A DNA stretch of 64,000 nucleotides from Alkaliphilus serpentinus (GCF_009017255.1 NZ_WBZB01000025.1:34239-98238), one strand, 5' to 3'; positions 33,804 through 43,667 are shown, counted from the stretch's first letter. Translations and numbers: made by a program. Notes: generated by a model not told the origin, from the sequence alone.

Positions 33804-35717
33804 TTAGAAGACTATAAATTCTCCATTATTAATCATAACTTCATCGCCATCATTTATTCTATCAAAAATGTCTTGGTCAATTATTGCAGGTTTACCCTTC
33901 TCTCTTAGAATAATTGATAGATGACATAGTAAAGATCCTCTTCGAAAAACAAAACCCTCAACATGCTCAATTAATGTAACAAGCGTTTCTTTTGGATATT
34001 CACAGACTAATATTGTATCTGTACGTTCATTAATTATTTTCTTTTTAATTTCTTTTATTTCATCACTTTTTTTCATTTCTGATAGTTTATGTCCCATTCT
34101 TATGCTTACTTCTTGTATATATTTATCGAATACGGATATGTCATTAAGAATTTTTACTTTCCCCTTTGCTATTCCACTTGATAATATATTGCTACTTAGA
34201 TAAGTATTTCCAATCTTTGTTTTTTCAACTGTTAGGTCAAACAAATATATATCCTCTTTATTACCAATCCATTCTAGTCTAACCTCACCGTATTTTTTTT
34301 TTATAATAGCCGTCATATTTATAATCTTTTGTATTACTTCTTTAGAAATAGTTAAGGGGTTTTTCTCTATATCTCTTACTTGCCATTTCCCATCATTAGG
34401 ATTGAGGAAGTATTCTTGTTCAAACTCTTCAATTGTTTCACTTATTATGCTTCCATTCAAATCTACAATATATTTTGTTGGATTAAAGCCTTCATATAAT
34501 CCAGTGAAACCACCCTTAACAGTTTCAATATATATTTTTCCATCCAAATAAGTTGAGAAACCACAATATTCTGTTGAAATTGACTCACCTATCCTCAATA
34601 CCTGGCTATCTTTATATTCTTTATTTATAATTTCTTTTAAATATTGTTTATCTATCAACATGTTTTTCTTTCCATCTACTACTTCGATTATATTGCTTCT
34701 CATGTAGAAAATAATATTATCAACATCATTATGATATTTATCATTACTGCTAAAGTAATAGATAAACCTTTGTAAATTAATATTGTTCTCTTTGCAATAC
34801 TTTCTAACAGGTATTTTTTTTTCAAGCCATCTTGAGTGCATTGATGTACAGTTTTGTAGATTGAACTTTGTTACCATAGCATCTTCAGTTTCAAAGATAT
34901 TTTTTTCCATAACTGCTGATAATGTTGTAATTGGTCTTACTTGTAAAAAATATAAAGTACCCATAGTGTATACCCATTCAACGTCTATGGGCTTTTCTCT
35001 CAATATCTCAATATCTAATAAGCTTTTAATTAATTCATCAAAAGGGTAATCTATGCTTTCTGAACAAATTTCTAATTTATTAAAAATTTTGCATTCACAA
35101 AAACCTGAGCCACTAACTACTTCTTTGCTACCATCTTTGGATACTTCTATAACTATTTCACGTTCATCCATGGTAACAGGATTAGCAGTAAAGGCTACCC
35201 CTCCAAATTCTGGTATTATTTGCTCTTGAACTATTAACGATATGGCATAATCTCTTCTTTTTCCTACAATTACATCTATCATGTCATTAAATGAAGATAT
35301 CCAGCATAGCTTTATTGCGTCTATAAATTTATTAAACTGGTAGATATCTCCAATACTCTTATATAATCCAGCACAACTTGACAATTCATTATCTTCAATA
35401 CTTGAAGAACTCCTTACTATAATTGGCTTTTTTAACTTTTCATAGGTATCATATAAAACATTTAAGACTTCTTCATTGAAATGACCATTATATATTTTTT
35501 CTCTAATTTCATCATATTGAAAAAGCTCATCTCTACTTTCTTCTATAGTAATATTATTGTTTATTACATAATCCTCATATAATTCTTTTGTAAGTACATA
35601 CCCTTTTGGGACTGTATAACCCCTATTTATTAAGATATTAAGCCAATATGCCTTACCACCTAGATAGTTTTCATCGTAGTAAATACAGTCTCTTAAACTT
35701 CTAACAAAGCCCATCAT
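33804..35717 (-). CDS. PEP-synthase-like dikinase/phosphotransferase
   Basis: A 637-residue protein. The ATP-grasp PPDK N-domain has NYLGGKAYWLNILINRGYTVPKGYV (about 17-41), PIIVRSSSSIEDNELSSCAGLY (about 94-115), ISLIVQEQIIPEFGGVAFTANPVT and VEWVYTMGTLYFLQVRPITT. The C-terminal mobile domain carries GSLLCHLSIILREKGKPAIID with the phosphorylatable His at about 599. There is no PEP-binding TIM barrel. This swivelling ATP-grasp plus His layout matches antibiotic phosphotransferases of the rifampin type, which make AMP, Pi and a phosphorylated product. The acceptor is unknown. It is the largest gene of the accessory cluster, in the strand order of the pathway genes. Confidence 0.8.
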   Translation of the reverse strand: MMGFVRSLRDCIYYDENYLGGKAYWLNILINRGYTVPKGYVLTKELYEDYVINNNITIEESRDELFQYDEIREKIYNGHFNEEVLNVLYDTYEKLKKPIIVRSSSSIEDNELSSCAGLYKSIGDIYQFNKFIDAIKLCWISSFNDMIDVIVGKRRDYAISLIVQEQIIPEFGGVAFTANPVTMDEREIVIEVSKDGSKEVVSGSGFCECKIFNKLEICSESIDYPFDELIKSLLDIEILREKPIDVEWVYTMGTLYFLQVRPITTLSAVMEKNIFETEDAMVTKFNLQNCTSMHSRWLEKKIPVRKYCKENNINLQRFIYYFSSNDKYHNDVDNIIFYMRSNIIEVVDGKKNMLIDKQYLKEIINKEYKDSQVLRIGESISTEYCGFSTYLDGKIYIETVKGGFTGLYEGFNPTKYIVDLNGSIISETIEEFEQEYFLNPNDGKWQVRDIEKNPLTISKEVIQKIINMTAIIKKKYGEVRLEWIGNKEDIYLFDLTVEKTKIGNTYLSSNILSSGIAKGKVKILNDISVFDKYIQEVSIRMGHKLSEMKKSDEIKEIKKKIINERTDTILVCEYPKETLVTLIEHVEGFVFRRGSLLCHLSIILREKGKPAIIDQDIFDRINDGDEVMINNGEFIVF

Positions 35718-35726
35718 CTTTTCCCC

Positions 35727-37298
35727 TTATCTAAAAATATTTTTAGTATTTGATTTTAAATTTAAAGATGTGTAGAAATCATTAATTTTATTAACTAACT
35801 GGTCATTTTCTCTATAATTATCAACTAAAGTATAGTACTTATCACGGATTTTTGAAAAATCTTCGATTCTACTATTCAACAACTCCTCGAAGGCGTCATA
35901 ACACATCTTATCAAACTCAACCCTTAGGTTGTTGAAAAAATCATCATTTAGATTTAGTTTCAGTTCTAATTTCATTTTAGTAGGCATCCTTAATATTTCT
36001 CTAAAATCTAATATGTTATTAATTATCTTTAATAAATAAGAATATATTTGTCTTATTTCTTCATTTTTAAATTTTATACTTCCATCTTCATTAATTAAAT
36101 CTTCTTTTTCAATCCTTCTTCTTATTGGTGTATTATAATAAGGAATTATTGATACAGTTAATTTTTTGGGTGTTACATTAAATTCCCTTAAGAACTTAAC
36201 ACTCTCCATCAATGTTTCTCTTGATGAATAAGGATTGAACATAATATATCCAATATTTAGCCTTAAAGTTGAATTAACATCACACTTAAAGCCTATTTCG
36301 TTGAGTTCCCTAAGTTTTTTTATAACGTCAGTTACACCAGCTACTCTTCCATAAATTTTTAACTCATCTTCATTTATAGATTCGATTCCAGTAAATATAC
36401 CTCTAAGCCCAATTTTTCTTAATTCATCTATAGAATCAATGTGCAGGTTATCAGGTCTACACTGAATGAAAAAATTTAAGTTTTTTATTTCACTTCTCTT
36501 AATATATCTGGTAAATTTATCTATTTTTTCTCTCGCATCACTCAGCCTTCTAGGAACAAAATTGTCGTCTTCAAAAATAAACTTCCTAATTCTGAAGGTG
36601 TTATATAAATTCTGCATTTCTTCAACAATTGACTCTACTGATCTTTCTCTATAATTCTTCCCTTTTTGTAACTTAGAAAATGATTGTACAGAGCAGTAGC
36701 TACAGTTCATATAACAGCCTCTACTACCAATAATTTGTGCCGCAATCTCATCTCCAAATTTTTTATGTAATTGAAATAAAACATCTCTACTCATGAAAGG
36801 AAGATCATCTAAATTGTCAGTTCTTTCTGATGGTTCATTAATAATAATCTTCCCGTTCGAATCCTTGAAGGCTATACCTGGTAAATTTTTAGTTGTTTCT
36901 CTCTTTAATAGCCTATCTAAATACATTATAAAACTCTTTTCACTCTCACCAATAAATACTGCATCTACTATATCATGTAGGAATAGTTCAGGTCTTATAG
37001 AAGGCCCATGTCCACCAATAACAATAGTAGTTTTTCTATTAGACTGCTTATATTTTTCAAGAAAATTAACTATATCTTCTGTTTTAAAGCCCACAACTGA
37101 AATACCCAATACATCATGTTCTTCTAAAAGAACTTTATCATAAGCTATATCAACGCTATCGCCATCTATACAAGGATCATAAATGGAAACTTTGTATGAA
37201 GTGCTTTTCTTTATTACTGATGCTAAAATAGAAATACCCAATGGTTCAGATATTTTCTTAATATTAAACATTCCATTAACTAAGAGAACCTTTTTCAC
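35727..37298 (-). CDS. cobalamin-binding radical SAM enzyme
   Basis: A 523-residue protein. The N-terminal B12-binding fold has DVLGISVVGF and TIVIGGHGPSIRPELFL, without the DxHxxG base-off motif. The radical SAM CX3CX2C is GCYMNCSYC (Cys about 195, 199, 202). FIFEDDNFVPRR, QCRPDNLHI and FTGIESINEDELKIYGR follow the class. Members methylate unreactive carbons or build rings. The frame begins in GAGGTG at 37310, but GTG at 37298 has that site 9 bases ahead and is preferred. The deacetylase stop is 19 bases upstream. In a peptide pathway it could modify the precursor; this is inferred. Confidence 0.9.
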   Translation of the reverse strand: MKKVLLVNGMFNIKKISEPLGISILASVIKKSTSYKVSIYDPCIDGDSVDIAYDKVLLEEHDVLGISVVGFKTEDIVNFLEKYKQSNRKTTIVIGGHGPSIRPELFLHDIVDAVFIGESEKSFIMYLDRLLKRETTKNLPGIAFKDSNGKIIINEPSERTDNLDDLPFMSRDVLFQLHKKFGDEIAAQIIGSRGCYMNCSYCSVQSFSKLQKGKNYRERSVESIVEEMQNLYNTFRIRKFIFEDDNFVPRRLSDAREKIDKFTRYIKRSEIKNLNFFIQCRPDNLHIDSIDELRKIGLRGIFTGIESINEDELKIYGRVAGVTDVIKKLRELNEIGFKCDVNSTLRLNIGYIMFNPYSSRETLMESVKFLREFNVTPKKLTVSIIPYYNTPIRRRIEKEDLINEDGSIKFKNEEIRQIYSYLLKIINNILDFREILRMPTKMKLELKLNLNDDFFNNLRVEFDKMCYDAFEELLNSRIEDFSKIRDKYYTLVDNYRENDQLVNKINDFYTSLNLKSNTKNIFR

Positions 37299-37316
37299 TA
37301 ACCCAACCACCTCAAA

Positions 37317-38051
37317 TTAAAACAACTCTTCGTATGTTATTTTTTTATAATTTTTTTTCATGAAAATTATGGCTTCTTTACTTTTTAAAATATTGTATTC
37401 TTTTTCTCTGCTCTCATTGTAGTTATCATTAATATTACTGGATGAGTACCCAATATGAGTCACTAATTCTAACACATTGCCTTCTATTTTTGGTAATTGC
37501 ACCAACAAATTGTCTAGGGTAGCACCTTCATCATAAAAATCAAGAAAGCATCTATCAGTACACTTTATTCCATTTTTTCTTAAGGTTGCTGTCATTTCTT
37601 CGTTGATTGATCTTACAGCTAAGTTATATTTTTGAGCTAGTTTCACAACAACACTGAAAACTTGACTTAATTCATGTATATGGTTATGCGTATCTAAGTA
37701 GCTAATATTTACAATTGATTTTACTTTATCTATTTGAGATTCAAATTCTCTTTCAATTATTTCTTCTTTTATAGAATACTGAACCCTGCCGTCTTTTCTA
37801 AAAAACTTAGGAAAATTATAATTAACTAAATACTCTAAAGGATATTCACTGTACATGGGTTTACCAAGGGTCAGGTTTAAATGGACACCAAAAGCAATAT
37901 TAGATTTTTTTAAGCTGCCTAGATTATTCAATATACCATTTGCTAATATTGATGTTCCAGTAATAATGCTATAAAAGACAGCCTCTTCAATTCCTTCATT
38001 TACCTCCCTTGATATTCCATAATCGTCAGCTGTTACTATAATTTTTTTCAT
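37317..38051 (-). CDS. YdjC/ChbG-family carbohydrate deacetylase
   Basis: A 244-residue YdjC-type deacetylase. VTADDYGISREVNEGIEEAV (about 6-25), GVHLNLTLGKPM (about 60-71) and DTHNHIHELSQVF carry the family DDYG, H and HxH metal ligands. Such enzymes deacetylate N-acetyl amino sugars or hopanoid lipids. The ATG at 38051 has GGAGGG upstream and overlaps the glycosyltransferase end by 26 bases. Paired with the upstream glycosyltransferase it suggests a deacetylated amino-sugar decoration. Confidence 0.88.
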   Translation of the reverse strand: MKKIIVTADDYGISREVNEGIEEAVFYSIITGTSILANGILNNLGSLKKSNIAFGVHLNLTLGKPMYSEYPLEYLVNYNFPKFFRKDGRVQYSIKEEIIEREFESQIDKVKSIVNISYLDTHNHIHELSQVFSVVVKLAQKYNLAVRSINEEMTATLRKNGIKCTDRCFLDFYDEGATLDNLLVQLPKIEGNVLELVTHIGYSSSNINDNYNESREKEYNILKSKEAIIFMKKNYKKITYEELF

Positions 38052-39261
38052 TATGGGCTTCCCTCCTCGGGGTTTTATACTTAACAACCTCTTTAGTATA
38101 AAAGAACTTTAATATTTGATTTATTATGTATTTTAGAGGTCCTAGATTATAAAGAAATAAATATATCATTAGACTAAAGGATGAAATCAATAAATGCTTC
38201 CCTTTATACTCTTCAGTAGTAAGCTTATTAATAATAGATGTAGTAATTATACAATAAAGACCTATCATTAGTAGCAATATAGGATTATATATACATAACA
38301 AAGATAAAAAAAGAGGTGCACAAAGCCATATCATGTTCATAATAATCCTTTTGAAAATGAAGTACCAAAATAGTAAGGGTAATTCATTATTAAGACTAGA
38401 TTTAACATATTTATATAATTCATAGAAGCTGTTTGCTGTATGAAACCAAACTGAATGCTGTTTAATTATTGAAGTTAAATCCGGTGGAGCTTCGTTAAAT
38501 TCTAAAGTATTTATTGTATATATTTTCTCCTTGTTACTTTTAAGAAAAAAATATAAGGAAATATCTTCACAAAAAAAGTTTTCTGGAAATATACAATCTC
38601 CAACTTTATCTTTCCTTAAAAATAACCCTCTGCCAGCTATGATTCCGCCATTACCATATAAATCTTTCCACATATTAACAGAAAGTTCAAAAATTGTCTG
38701 ATGATATGCGTATCCAAGTGAAAATAGATTATTATTTAAGTTGCTAAAAAAAGAAATCCTCTGCTGAAGGTAATTTACCTTGGAGTCTTTGAATTTTTCT
38801 GACACATGTAAGAATGTATCTTTTTGAGGTATAGAATCTGCATTATATATTCCTACTATGTTTGCTTCTTCCATTCTTAATTGGTTAAAAGCATAGTTAA
38901 CCTGTTCAGCAGAACTCCCATATTCTTCAGGGTACATAAGTACCTGATATTCAAATATGGTAGTATTAGATTGTAAGTATTCCTCTAAAATATCATGGGT
39001 ATGAGGTTTTACTTTTTCCTTGTTAGTTGTAGCAAAAACTATTTTTACTTTGTTATTATCATAGTTTATTCTTTCAAAGGCCTTTATACATTGTTTTATT
39101 CGAAGTTGCTCTTTATACACAGGAATAATGATTAAAAATTTATGTAGCTTTTCATAATCAACTTCCTTTTTCTTTAAAACTAAATAAACTTTATATAGTT
39201 TTAATAACTTAAATAATCCGAACAGTATTAATACGATTGTTAAAACCATTATAAAATTCAT
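38026..39261 (-). CDS. membrane family 2 glycosyltransferase
   Basis: A 411-residue inverting GT-A enzyme. An N-terminal helix (FIMVLTIVLILFGLFKLLKL) precedes FLIIIPVYKEQLRIKQCIKAFE. The metal site is GIYNADSIPQ (DxD-like), the acceptor/catalytic motif FFCEDISLYFF and the last motif KQHSVWFH (QxxRW-like). Four or so C-terminal helices follow. The layout is that of polyisoprenyl or membrane hexosamine transferases. A TTG extension upstream was rejected because AGAGGTT precedes the ATG at 39261. The stop overlaps the next gene. Confidence 0.85.
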   Translation of the reverse strand: MNFIMVLTIVLILFGLFKLLKLYKVYLVLKKKEVDYEKLHKFLIIIPVYKEQLRIKQCIKAFERINYDNNKVKIVFATTNKEKVKPHTHDILEEYLQSNTTIFEYQVLMYPEEYGSSAEQVNYAFNQLRMEEANIVGIYNADSIPQKDTFLHVSEKFKDSKVNYLQQRISFFSNLNNNLFSLGYAYHQTIFELSVNMWKDLYGNGGIIAGRGLFLRKDKVGDCIFPENFFCEDISLYFFLKSNKEKIYTINTLEFNEAPPDLTSIIKQHSVWFHTANSFYELYKYVKSSLNNELPLLFWYFIFKRIIMNMIWLCAPLFLSLLCIYNPILLLMIGLYCIITTSIINKLTTEEYKGKHLLISSFSLMIYLFLYNLGPLKYIINQILKFFYTKEVVKYKTPRREAHNEKNYSNS

Positions 39262-39290
39262 ATTTAACCTCTTGTCATTAAATATATTTT

Positions 39291-40253
39291 CTAGCAAAAT
39301 AGGTAATACACTTTATTACCATCAAGTAAGTTTCTCATTTGCTTGTTATACGAATGCCACCTACAATCATAAAGGTTGCATTCATCAACAACTATATTAT
39401 TTATCTTTTCTTTATGTATTTGTGAGGCCCAAATTTGACTAAAAGTTTTTTCAAATACATTTCCTATCCTGTGTTTATCTGGCCTATTTACATAATAGCA
39501 ACAAATATAAAGATCTCCATATGGATCAATTAGTGCATGAATTGGAGACATCCAACATTTTTCATTAATAATCGACTTCTCTAATCCAACAACAATAACC
39601 TCGCTATTGATTTGTTTTAGAAGCTGTGATAGTTCTTTTGCCTGCTGAACAGTTATTTCGCATTCTGAATTTCTTTCAGCTTTTATTGAGATTAAATTTA
39701 AATCTAAATATGTTAACTCTACGCATTGGCTAGGTATCATATCTATGTTACGATTAGAAACCAGCAGTTTACTAGAAACTTCAATTGTTGAACCATTACT
39801 TTTTTTTAGTTCAATCAACTTTTTTAATCCATCAAATACTTCATAAAAGGTGCTGTCATATAATGAAATTCTAATATAAGATGCATTGTTTATAATTAGA
39901 TTGCTTATTTCATCATCTAATAATATTCCATTAGTCATAATCCCAAAAGCTAATTTTTTATCTTCTGTAATGTAGGTTATCATTTCTTTAATATATGGAT
40001 GAAGCAAGGGTTCCCCACCACCACAAAATTCTATAGATTCAACTCCGTACTCTTTTAACTCTGTGATTAGTTTTTTAAATTTCTCAAAATCCATGTAAAT
40101 AGGGTTATAATTATCAGATTGACATATACAGCCCTTGCAGTCCAAATTGCATCCATAAACAGGATATATTATTGCTGTTCTTGGTTTACATATACCACCA
40201 TTGTATAATATTTTAGCTTCATTATAATAAGTTAAAATCCTTGAATATGCCAT
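39291..40253 (-). CDS. radical SAM protein with SPASM-type C terminus
   Basis: A 320-residue radical SAM enzyme. The cluster motif is YGCNLDCKGC (Cys about 35, 39, 42), with the SAM-binding GGGEPLLHPYI (about 82-92). The C-terminal region CWMSPIHALIDPYGDLYICCYYVNRPDKHRIGN and later CNLYDC supply the cysteines expected of a SPASM/twitch auxiliary cluster. SPASM enzymes modify ribosomal peptides (PqqE, thioether or cyclophane makers), usually with a PqqD-type partner, and one is encoded at 44436-44705. The ATG follows GAGGTACTGTAT. It is the best candidate for core-peptide modification. Confidence 0.9.
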   Translation of the reverse strand: MAYSRILTYYNEAKILYNGGICKPRTAIIYPVYGCNLDCKGCICQSDNYNPIYMDFEKFKKLITELKEYGVESIEFCGGGEPLLHPYIKEMITYITEDKKLAFGIMTNGILLDDEISNLIINNASYIRISLYDSTFYEVFDGLKKLIELKKSNGSTIEVSSKLLVSNRNIDMIPSQCVELTYLDLNLISIKAERNSECEITVQQAKELSQLLKQINSEVIVVGLEKSIINEKCWMSPIHALIDPYGDLYICCYYVNRPDKHRIGNVFEKTFSQIWASQIHKEKINNIVVDECNLYDCRWHSYNKQMRNLLDGNKVYYLFC

Positions 40254-40291
40254 ATACAGTACCTCTATCAATAATATTATATTTTTAGATA

Positions 40292-41071
40292 TTAGTTAGT
40301 AATAATGTCATCTGCTTTAAGATAGCAGTCACAATATTCTCTATTTCTGATATTCGATAGTGCATTCCTAATGATATCTACTGTTTTATCAATATGTTTA
40401 TTTACTTCTTCGCGACAATCTTTTCTTAAAACTAGATTCCCCTCAATACCTGCTCCATAATTAACGATTAAAGCAATAGTTGCATAGCACAGTCCTAATT
40501 CCCTCGCTAGAATTACCTCGGGTATATTAGTCATGCCAACTACATCTCCACCAAGAATACTATATGCTTTTACTTCAGCTGCAGTTTCAAACCTTGGTCC
40601 ATCAACTCCTACATAGCAACCACTTTCTTTATAATCAACACCTATTTTTTCACAGGAATTAGCCAAGACTTGCCTTAAGCTATTACAGTAGGGGTACGTA
40701 AAGTCAACAAAAGCAAATTCATCTTTATTATAGACTGTGAAAATCCTATACTTTGTAAAATCCAAAAATTGATCTATTATAATATGGTCTCCTGGTTTAT
40801 ACTCAGGCCTTAAGCTACCTACAACTGATGTTGCCAATATTGAATTAACCTGCAACAGCTGCATTGCTTTCATTATTCTAAGATAATCAACAGAATGAGG
40901 TGGACATGCCCCTTTCCTTATATTTCTAACAAAGAAGTATATATCTATTCCATGAAAATCTCCAGATAAATATTTTATACTTTCTAAGTCAACTATTATT
41001 TCCTTTTCTATATATGAATCGCATATTCTATAAAACTCAAATCCCGTACTGCCAATAATACCTACTTTCAC
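40292..41071 (-). CDS. MTA/purine nucleoside phosphorylase family protein
   Basis: A 259-residue protein of the MTAP/PNP family 2. GIIGSTGFEFY (phosphate loop, about 5-15), ACPPHSVDYLRIMKAMQLLQVNSILATSVVGSL, CYVGVDGPRFETAAEVKAYSILGGDVVGMTNIPEVILARELGLCYATIALIVNYGAG contain the purine- and ribose-site motifs. The GTG at 41071 follows AGGGGAG 8 bases upstream. In a pathway with two radical SAM enzymes it could clear 5'-deoxyadenosine or methylthioadenosine, or it could split a pathway nucleoside. It starts 41 bases after the permease stop. Confidence 0.85.
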   Translation of the reverse strand: MKVGIIGSTGFEFYRICDSYIEKEIIVDLESIKYLSGDFHGIDIYFFVRNIRKGACPPHSVDYLRIMKAMQLLQVNSILATSVVGSLRPEYKPGDHIIIDQFLDFTKYRIFTVYNKDEFAFVDFTYPYCNSLRQVLANSCEKIGVDYKESGCYVGVDGPRFETAAEVKAYSILGGDVVGMTNIPEVILARELGLCYATIALIVNYGAGIEGNLVLRKDCREEVNKHIDKTVDIIRNALSNIRNREYCDCYLKADDIITN

Positions 41072-41111
41072 TAAAAACACTCCCCTTACTATTATAACAA
41101 TAAAAATCTAT

Positions 41112-41906
41112 CTAATATAATTCAAGAGTAGCCTTTCTTTTTGCTATATGCTCTGTAATTATAATGAACATATAACCCAAGGCTATATATACTATACCTA
41201 CAAAAATTTCCTTAACTATCAAGCTGTATATAACTTGAGTACTACCTCCATTCATCAATAAATTTGCAGCTTTTATACTTCTTGTAATTGGTAAGCAATA
41301 GGATATTATTCTGATTGAATTAGGAAGAGTTTCGATTGGAAAGTTTGCTCCAGTTAGTGCTATTAAAATCATAGAAACTATATTGGCAATGAAGTTCATG
41401 CTACTCGTTACTAATCCAAAACTTCCAAGTAGTAATCCTAATCCAGCCACTGAAAACATTGCTACTAGTGCAATAATTATAAATATCGGAATACTAATGT
41501 TACTAAAACTAACATTAAATACAATTGAACCAATAATTAATCCAATAGCCACCGTGGATAGAGAATCTATGATATGAACAAAACCTCTTTGAAAAAATGT
41601 TAAGAATTTATTAAAGGGAGCGGCAATAATCATTTTTAATGTTCCTGCATACCTATCCATCACAAAAACATGACCAATACCAAAAATTGAATTATATATA
41701 CACAGTAGAAATGAATTTCCAATTACCCAGGGTGTTAGATCATTTGTTTTAAAGCTATACTTTGCTAGTAAGCAAAAGAACAATAATTGAAAAATGGGAT
41801 TTAAAACTTTTACAAAAAAATATGTTTTTGGTTCTATCCATCCAAATAATGCTTTAAAAGATAACCAAGATTGAACAAAAAATCTTTCTATACCTTCAAA
41901 ACTCAT
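41112..41906 (-). CDS. ABC-2 type exporter permease 2
   Basis: A 264-residue six-helix ABC-2 permease: FFVKVLNPIFQLLFFCLLAKYSF, LGLLLGSFGLVTSSMNFIANIVSMILIALTGANFPIETLP (the conserved ABC-2 loop), and helix pairs before and after. Works with the ATPase at 42690 and the first permease at 41908. The TTG at 41915 is passed over for the ATG at 41906 with GGAG 9 bases upstream, although then it no longer overlaps permease 1. Confidence 0.87.
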   Translation of the reverse strand: MSFEGIERFFVQSWLSFKALFGWIEPKTYFFVKVLNPIFQLLFFCLLAKYSFKTNDLTPWVIGNSFLLCIYNSIFGIGHVFVMDRYAGTLKMIIAAPFNKFLTFFQRGFVHIIDSLSTVAIGLIIGSIVFNVSFSNISIPIFIIIALVAMFSVAGLGLLLGSFGLVTSSMNFIANIVSMILIALTGANFPIETLPNSIRIISYCLPITRSIKAANLLMNGGSTQVIYSLIVKEIFVGIVYIALGYMFIIITEHIAKRKATLELY

Positions 41907-41907
41907 A

Positions 41908-42693
41908 TTAAACAACTCCTAACGTAGCCTTTATTCTTGTCTTATTATCAATTATCTTAAAAAGTATATTTGACAAAATGAAGTATATTATTGTAATCGT
42001 AGTTAAAATACCAAAGTATTTACAAAATATGTCATTGCCCTCTAAACCCTCAACTGATAATCGTAATAATTTTACAGCCCAGGTTGGAGATAGTATATAG
42101 CTTAATGGAATTGTCCACTTTGGTAATATCTCTATAGGAAATAATATGCCACATAATATAAAGACTGGATATTCAATACAATTCATTAATATTCTTGAGC
42201 TTCTTGATAAAGTAAAAACTGCAGCAAATAGCATAGAAATGCCCATAAAAGATGCAATTGTAATAATCATTGAAATACCAAAAGCCATAGGATCTTTAAT
42301 ATACATATCTCCTCCTAAAAATAACCTAACAAATGCAAATGATATAAAAAAAGGTAATAAACCTAACATTGTATTTCCTAAAATTTTGCCAAGGATTATA
42401 ACTTTGAAGTTTGTTGGAGTATTATAAATTACCTGTAGAGTTCCCATATATCTTTCACGTTCTATATCGCCAGCTGATGAAAAACATATACAACTCCATA
42501 ATGTTAATATCCCTGTGCCCAATACAGTATATGCAACAAAGTTGTCATGGCCTGAATTAATAAACATTTTGTATGTTATTAGCGAATAAATTATTGGTTG
42601 AATGAGTAAGCAAAACCTGAAAGTAGGTCTGGTTACTGCTTCTTTCATCTGTAGCTTAGCAGTAGAATATATTGTTTCTAATACAGTTATCAT
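41908..42693 (-). CDS. ABC-2 type exporter permease 1
   Basis: A 261-residue ABC-2 permease with six membrane segments and the conserved loop SRILMNCIEYPVFILCGILFPIEILPKW. The ATG follows AGGAGGTAGTAT and overlaps the ATPase stop by 4 bases, so translation is coupled. The paired permeases form the heterodimeric channel; export of the cluster product, or self-resistance, is the natural role. Confidence 0.88.
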   Translation of the reverse strand: MITVLETIYSTAKLQMKEAVTRPTFRFCLLIQPIIYSLITYKMFINSGHDNFVAYTVLGTGILTLWSCICFSSAGDIERERYMGTLQVIYNTPTNFKVIILGKILGNTMLGLLPFFISFAFVRLFLGGDMYIKDPMAFGISMIITIASFMGISMLFAAVFTLSRSSRILMNCIEYPVFILCGILFPIEILPKWTIPLSYILSPTWAVKLLRLSVEGLEGNDIFCKYFGILTTITIIYFILSNILFKIIDNKTRIKATLGVV

Positions 42694-43667
42694 ATACTAC
42701 CTCCTACCAGTCTTACATAAGCATCTTCTAGTAAAGCTCCTCTTTCATTTACAGAGATAACTGTGTTGTTTTTTAGAACATTTAGTACATTTTGTGTTAT
42801 ATTATGAGTGTTTTTAAACTGTATTAGTATTAATTGCCATTGATCATTTTTTTTGACTGCTACAGTTTCTACCCCTTCTATTTTTTTAATCTCTTCAAGT
42901 TCTTTATCGTAAATACCTAATACATTTATTTCAAGTACTGAAGTTATTCTATTTTGCTTCTTCAAATTAACTGGGGTATCCAATGCTACAATCTTACCCT
43001 TGTTAATAATTGCAATTCTATCACATAGCTCATCAGCTTCATGCATATAATGTGTTGTTAGTAATATAGTTTTTCTTCTCAACGAAAGCTCTTTTATTAT
43101 ATCTCTTAGCTCTCTTGCTCCAATTGGATCCAATCCGATTGTCGGCTCATCTAAGTAAATTATCTCAGGATCATTTATTAATCCCCTAGCTATTTGTAAT
43201 CTTTGAATCATCCCCTTTGAATAGGTTTCAACCTTTAAATCACCTTTTTCAGAAAGCCCTACTAGCTCTAGCAATTCGTCTATTCTTTTATCTCGTATAT
43301 TTTTCCTAATCTTGTATAGATTTGAAAAATATACCAAATTATCTCTTCCTGATAATCTCCTATATACACCTAGCTCCCCGCCAAAAATAAAATTTATATG
43401 CTGCCTAATCATATTTTCTTCTCCAAATGTCTTATACCCTAATACCCTACTTTCACCTGAAGTAGGTGCTAGTAGTGTTGAAAGAATTTTAATCGTTGTT
43501 GTTTTCCCTGCCCCATTTGGCCCTAATAATCCAAAAATTTCACCTTTTTTAACCTCGAAAGAAATTCCCGCGAGTGCTTTAACTATAACTTTTTTTTTAT
43601 TAAGCCATCCTTTAGTAGTCTCATAATCTCTATACAAATTTTCAACACAAATAACTGAATCCTTCAT
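42690..43667 (-). CDS. ABC exporter ATP-binding protein
   Basis: A 325-residue NatA/CcmA-type ATPase. Walker A is GPNGAGKTT (49-57), the ABC signature YSKGMIQRLQIARGL (149-163), Walker B IIYLDEPTIGLDP (169-181) and the H-loop LLTTHYMHEADEL. A C-terminal extension of about 100 residues follows (ITSVLEINVLGIYDKELEEIKKIEGVETV). The ATG has AAAGGAGGACAATA upstream. Start of the three-gene exporter. Confidence 0.95.
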   Translation of the reverse strand: MKDSVICVENLYRDYETTKGWLNKKKVIVKALAGISFEVKKGEIFGLLGPNGAGKTTTIKILSTLLAPTSGESRVLGYKTFGEENMIRQHINFIFGGELGVYRRLSGRDNLVYFSNLYKIRKNIRDKRIDELLELVGLSEKGDLKVETYSKGMIQRLQIARGLINDPEIIYLDEPTIGLDPIGARELRDIIKELSLRRKTILLTTHYMHEADELCDRIAIINKGKIVALDTPVNLKKQNRITSVLEINVLGIYDKELEEIKKIEGVETVAVKKNDQWQLILIQFKNTHNITQNVLNVLKNNTVISVNERGALLEDAYVRLVGGSI

